Below, one piece after another: positions 29,101-30,717 of a stretch of 30,717 nt of DNA; the first letter of the stretch is position 1; each line of letters starts with the position of its first letter. This stretch comes from a virus, in the IMG/VR virus record IMGVR_UViG_3300017989_000316, positions 1 through 30,717 of that record, one strand, 5' to 3'. Both the position numbers and the translations under genes were made by a program. A model generated the notes under the pieces. It was not told the origin of the DNA, did no database searches, and worked only from the letters and a program-made list of their open reading frames with translations.

Positions 29101-29998
29101 AAGCTTCACTATTCTCACCACCTTCATAGTCTTCTGGAAATGTATGACCGTAAGTACCACCTTCATCAATACCTAACTTACTATTAACCCAGTTCTTTTT
29201 AAATGTAGGATCAGCATGATCAAGTAATAGATCTAATGAGTGAGGTCTAATTTCATCACTATGATCTTCTAAAAGTGTATGAATTATATTTGGGTCCAGT
29301 GTAGTACTTTGTTCTTTATCTGGTATAGGTTTTCCTCTATTATAACCCTGCATATTTCTTTGAACTATAGCGTCAATTCTGTATCCATTTAAACCTTCTC
29401 TAAATTCAGGATTGTTGAATAGGTTCTTTAATGTGTTATTATCTGTAAGCTCATGGTCTAAAACATACTCGATTTGTTCTGGATTTTTAGTTCCATAATC
29501 CTCTAGATGCCTTCTAGTGATATTGGGGTTTGCAAGAATTTTATTATCTCTACCTCTGGGATCTAAAAGACTATCGTCAATGAACTGATCAATACTTCTA
29601 CCAGATAGATTACCTCTTTTACTTAAGTGACTTAAACCATCAGACCATCTTTCTTCCCAGTCATTCATTTTTTCTTTGTCGCCTTTCCACCACCCTTTTC
29701 TTTCTTCAAGTGCAGCTTCAATAACTTTTTCATTAGTAGCTGGGTTATTGTGCTTTGATCTATTAAGTAAATCACCTACTCTTGTATCTCCATCTTCAGC
29801 CATATTCATGTAGCTATTAAGCCAACTGGAACTTAACCCAGCATGATTTCCAGATAAGATATCAATATATTCTTGTTCGGTTAAATCTTCACCATTTTGG
29901 TGATGCTCTAAGAAATCTTCCCAACCCCCAAATCTTTCATTAGATTCTTCCTCTTCATTCTTAATAATGTCTATGATATATTTATGATGTTTAGACAT
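26135..29998 (-). CDS. Giant multidomain, virion-delivered polyvalent-type protein
   Basis: The 1287-residue protein has four visible regions. Residues about 1-400 are helical repeats (NPATNEKVIEAAL, NPNITRRHLEDYG, LDPNIIHTLLED). About 400-650 is very acidic and His-rich. About 730-960 is a domain with TIAWARVD, WMIDEVQSDFGKTVQ (near 823), AVLKEAKKHGAEKV and SMGFQPANYKDLPL, a pattern seen in phage polyvalent proteins. The last 220 residues include LYETLEKGEGFNALKGG, followed by a short hydrophobic stretch (MLALGLMHGAHYMG), a charged helical section and a Pro/Ala tail. It is probably an internal protein ejected with DNA. Its function is not known. Confidence 0.75.
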   Translation of the reverse strand: MSKHHKYIIDIIKNEEEESNERFGGWEDFLEHHQNGEDLTEQEYIDILSGNHAGLSSSWLNSYMNMAEDGDTRVGDLLNRSKHNNPATNEKVIEAALEERKGWWKGDKEKMNDWEERWSDGLSHLSKRGNLSGRSIDQFIDDSLLDPRGRDNKILANPNITRRHLEDYGTKNPEQIEYVLDHELTDNNTLKNLFNNPEFREGLNGYRIDAIVQRNMQGYNRGKPIPDKEQSTTLDPNIIHTLLEDHSDEIRPHSLDLLLDHADPTFKKNWVNSKLGIDEGGTYGHTFPEDYEGGENSEAFQEENWANWSIADLDKHGYNERLARHLAGSRHIDDEQAEHIKRHSNIEEKYALYENKHVDPRHGVEMFQKWNNDDHHHGYDSDELNAYHKEHKDDIYTIDELDPEIVEEIREEGHNDGSIRESAEESYSVHDYVRDNEDKIVDMVYEKGAKDELIDRAHEILHEDYSDWEYENPNSSQNVGNPVFDKLNDIYEEYGDSGSHLTPQEAGVESWSEIGIPEDAIDADGDVHIDDISEELNKFGGPLMIGHDHDDFDIAQHPEYEDRFGDALKEAIRKDLDENAWEYIDDYYLYEDHMESPEYQEAEEEAAKWYIEQNAKNHMEELYNESHNDVRFIPSHLHPHIPNYDELYQQQRTKQLDGIHKDFLNTKIKDRSYDHEYADNQHHHEMVRDYAQANGGKIDIGTMNKLYPNQKDIWKQVFDGKGKITSEEIENKINELPKTKYEISYGKWGSGAMQNVNGKDQVIMRLDHSNESIKPIMEDPDMYDTFKRVQDVSQRSGHPTRNNTIAWARVDTSDPKHWMIDEVQSDFGKTVQRYLKKEGAEHKASHVEKISDYHKNWRESLINAVLKEAKKHGAEKVSTHSPESKHAHAAGGSAKIHSTYKKGYKQVPRSMGFQPANYKDLPLTEKGKGVFIKEGGLDTQFDDHKDAYLHHWTNANLYQIAADKNKDPEVREKALDFSNQHMGLADKHMAKLKTSGKELNITHPEIDHPQFEDDFDMIEENLRSPHLTKPREHNADRFLDKPFSQNEAHQGHTYNLTPKLIKKSMDEFLELYETLEKGEGFNALKGGMLALGLMHGAHYMGQDSQKEAAQQFTQNNIPKHARSVASIEPEQTVQEHAYNKAKKEADDIIYRNEKKGFIQEHGDKLSPHVYKQTIKNNPDLQDRFGYVNQLSNSAFKEVTQKNGNLKAAVHDAHYDKLHAEFGGDYDKMKHAWENGIKSTHSKFRAPASETAQLGEQPSPDKIGAEDTKPAPEAPNFTHRRMFRGGGR

Positions 29999-30000
29999 AT

Positions 30001-30702
30001 TTATTCCTTAAGCTTCTGGGAAAGGTTAGAAAGAAAATCAGGATTGTGATGACCATTTTCAGATGCAAATGTAGCAGCTTCTTCTCTATGGGCATCTAGA
30101 TTATGATGGTCTTTGGCAGATGTTTCTTTAAAGTCATTTGGGTGTATTTTATATTCAGCCTCAGGCTTCATAGACTCGAACATACCTACAGCATGACTCA
30201 TTGTATTATCTAAGCTAGAGTTATAAATACCGTGAAATCCAGCGTTCTTAATTTCTTGATGATAAGCGTCACGAAATTCATCGGCATTTATGGGCATTTG
30301 ACCTGTCCATCCCTTTGATTTAGAATATTCATCTTTCTTGGTTTGGGCTTTTTCTCTAGCTATATCTCTAAGTCCATGACTGTCTTTTGCAATGTCATAA
30401 AGTTTTTTATTACCTAGATCTACCACATATTTTTTCTTAGATCCAGATGTTACAATAGATTCTGGCTCTACACCTTCAGCATAATAAAAGCTCATTCTGT
30501 GTGTAGGGGCACCTTGTTTAGCTTCAGCACCAATTTTTCTAACCCCATGATGATCTGGATGAATTTCCTCTAGACCCTCTTGAGGTGAAAAATGTACCAG
30601 TTTTGTACCTGGACCAGCTAAAGCTAATTTATGTCTTGGACCACCTTCAGCCTTACATAGTTTATAAACACCGTTTTTAATGATTTGCTCAGATTTCTTC
30701 AT
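30001..30702 (-). CDS. ART-PolyVal-like protein, 233 aa
   Basis: After an N-terminal segment with KKSEQIIKNG and KLCKAEGG, the protein has a compact domain (about 30-200). It starts KLVHFSPQEGLEEIHP, continues HRMSFYYAEG (69-77) and VVDLGNKKLYDI, and later EIKNAGFHGIYN (150-160). This His-Phe-Ser ... Tyr-Tyr ... GFxGI order resembles the ADP-ribosyltransferase-like domain of polyvalent proteins, though catalytic residues are not certain. It lies two bases before the giant gene, in one leftward operon. The ATG at 30702 is near the window edge, so the upstream gene and ribosome site are not fully visible. Confidence 0.7.
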   Translation of the reverse strand: MKKSEQIIKNGVYKLCKAEGGPRHKLALAGPGTKLVHFSPQEGLEEIHPDHHGVRKIGAEAKQGAPTHRMSFYYAEGVEPESIVTSGSKKKYVVDLGNKKLYDIAKDSHGLRDIAREKAQTKKDEYSKSKGWTGQMPINADEFRDAYHQEIKNAGFHGIYNSSLDNTMSHAVGMFESMKPEAEYKIHPNDFKETSAKDHHNLDAHREEAATFASENGHHNPDFLSNLSQKLKE

Positions 30703-30717
30703 TTTTTCAGGTCTATC

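Overview
The window is a piece of an A+T-rich (by eye about two thirds A+T) tailed-phage genome with a contractile tail (myovirus morphology). The key evidence is a 714-residue tail sheath protein next to a 152-residue tail tube protein, with a run of tail-fibre genes beyond them. Coding is very dense: most neighbouring genes overlap or share stop/start bases (TAATG, TAGTG, ATGA), and no gene-free stretch exceeds 300 bases. I see no integrase, tRNA, rRNA, IS element or CRISPR array. Lipoprotein signals, an OmpA-like protein and a secreted transglycosylase point to a Gram-negative host; I cannot name it. Terminase, portal and major capsid genes are not visible and may lie outside the window.

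Left part (1-6320). A partial leftward gene and a rightward gene cluster diverge from a 270-base regulatory region (278-548). That region holds an inverted repeat and a helically phased array of GGGACAT-type repeats. The rightward cluster starts with a possible winged-helix protein and continues with small proteins, a holin-like membrane protein, a membrane-anchored coiled coil, a metallophosphoesterase and a lipoprotein-plus-TM protein with u-spanin topology. A separate promoter at 4042-4069 drives an envelope module: a collagen-like repeat lipoprotein, an OmpA-like protein with an outer-membrane-type C-terminus, and a short coiled coil.

Middle part (6323-17902, leftward). Read in transcription order (right to left): a virion-type protein of unknown role, three small charged proteins, tail sheath, tail tube, an XhlA-like coiled-coil/TM protein, two virion-associated proteins, three tail-fibre-like proteins with mosaic paralogous domains, a small protein, and a permuted NlpC/P60-like protein.

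Right part (17903-30717). A two-gene rightward island (17978-18914) sits inside the leftward genes. It is bounded by a palindrome on one side and a leftward terminator, which lies inside the second gene, on the other. The remaining genes are leftward. They include a 473-residue protein joining a Cas10/GGDEF-like (mCpol-type) palm domain to a very acidic tail, a second acidic protein with a Cys cluster, structural proteins, small membrane proteins and a secreted lytic transglycosylase with its own strong promoter. At the far right are three large or medium proteins (440, 1287 and 233 aa) that look like virion-delivered polyvalent proteins, two of them with ADP-ribosyltransferase-like signatures.

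A 9-10 base motif, CAATCTTTAA on the coding strand, recurs only between genes in the structural region (11.8-24 kb). At 17942-17962 it is duplicated as a palindrome between divergent genes. I propose it as a phage-specific expression signal. The items most worth a second look are the mCpol-like acidic fusion, the ART/polyvalent cluster, the CAATCTTTAA motif, the phased repeats at 435-500 and the envelope module.
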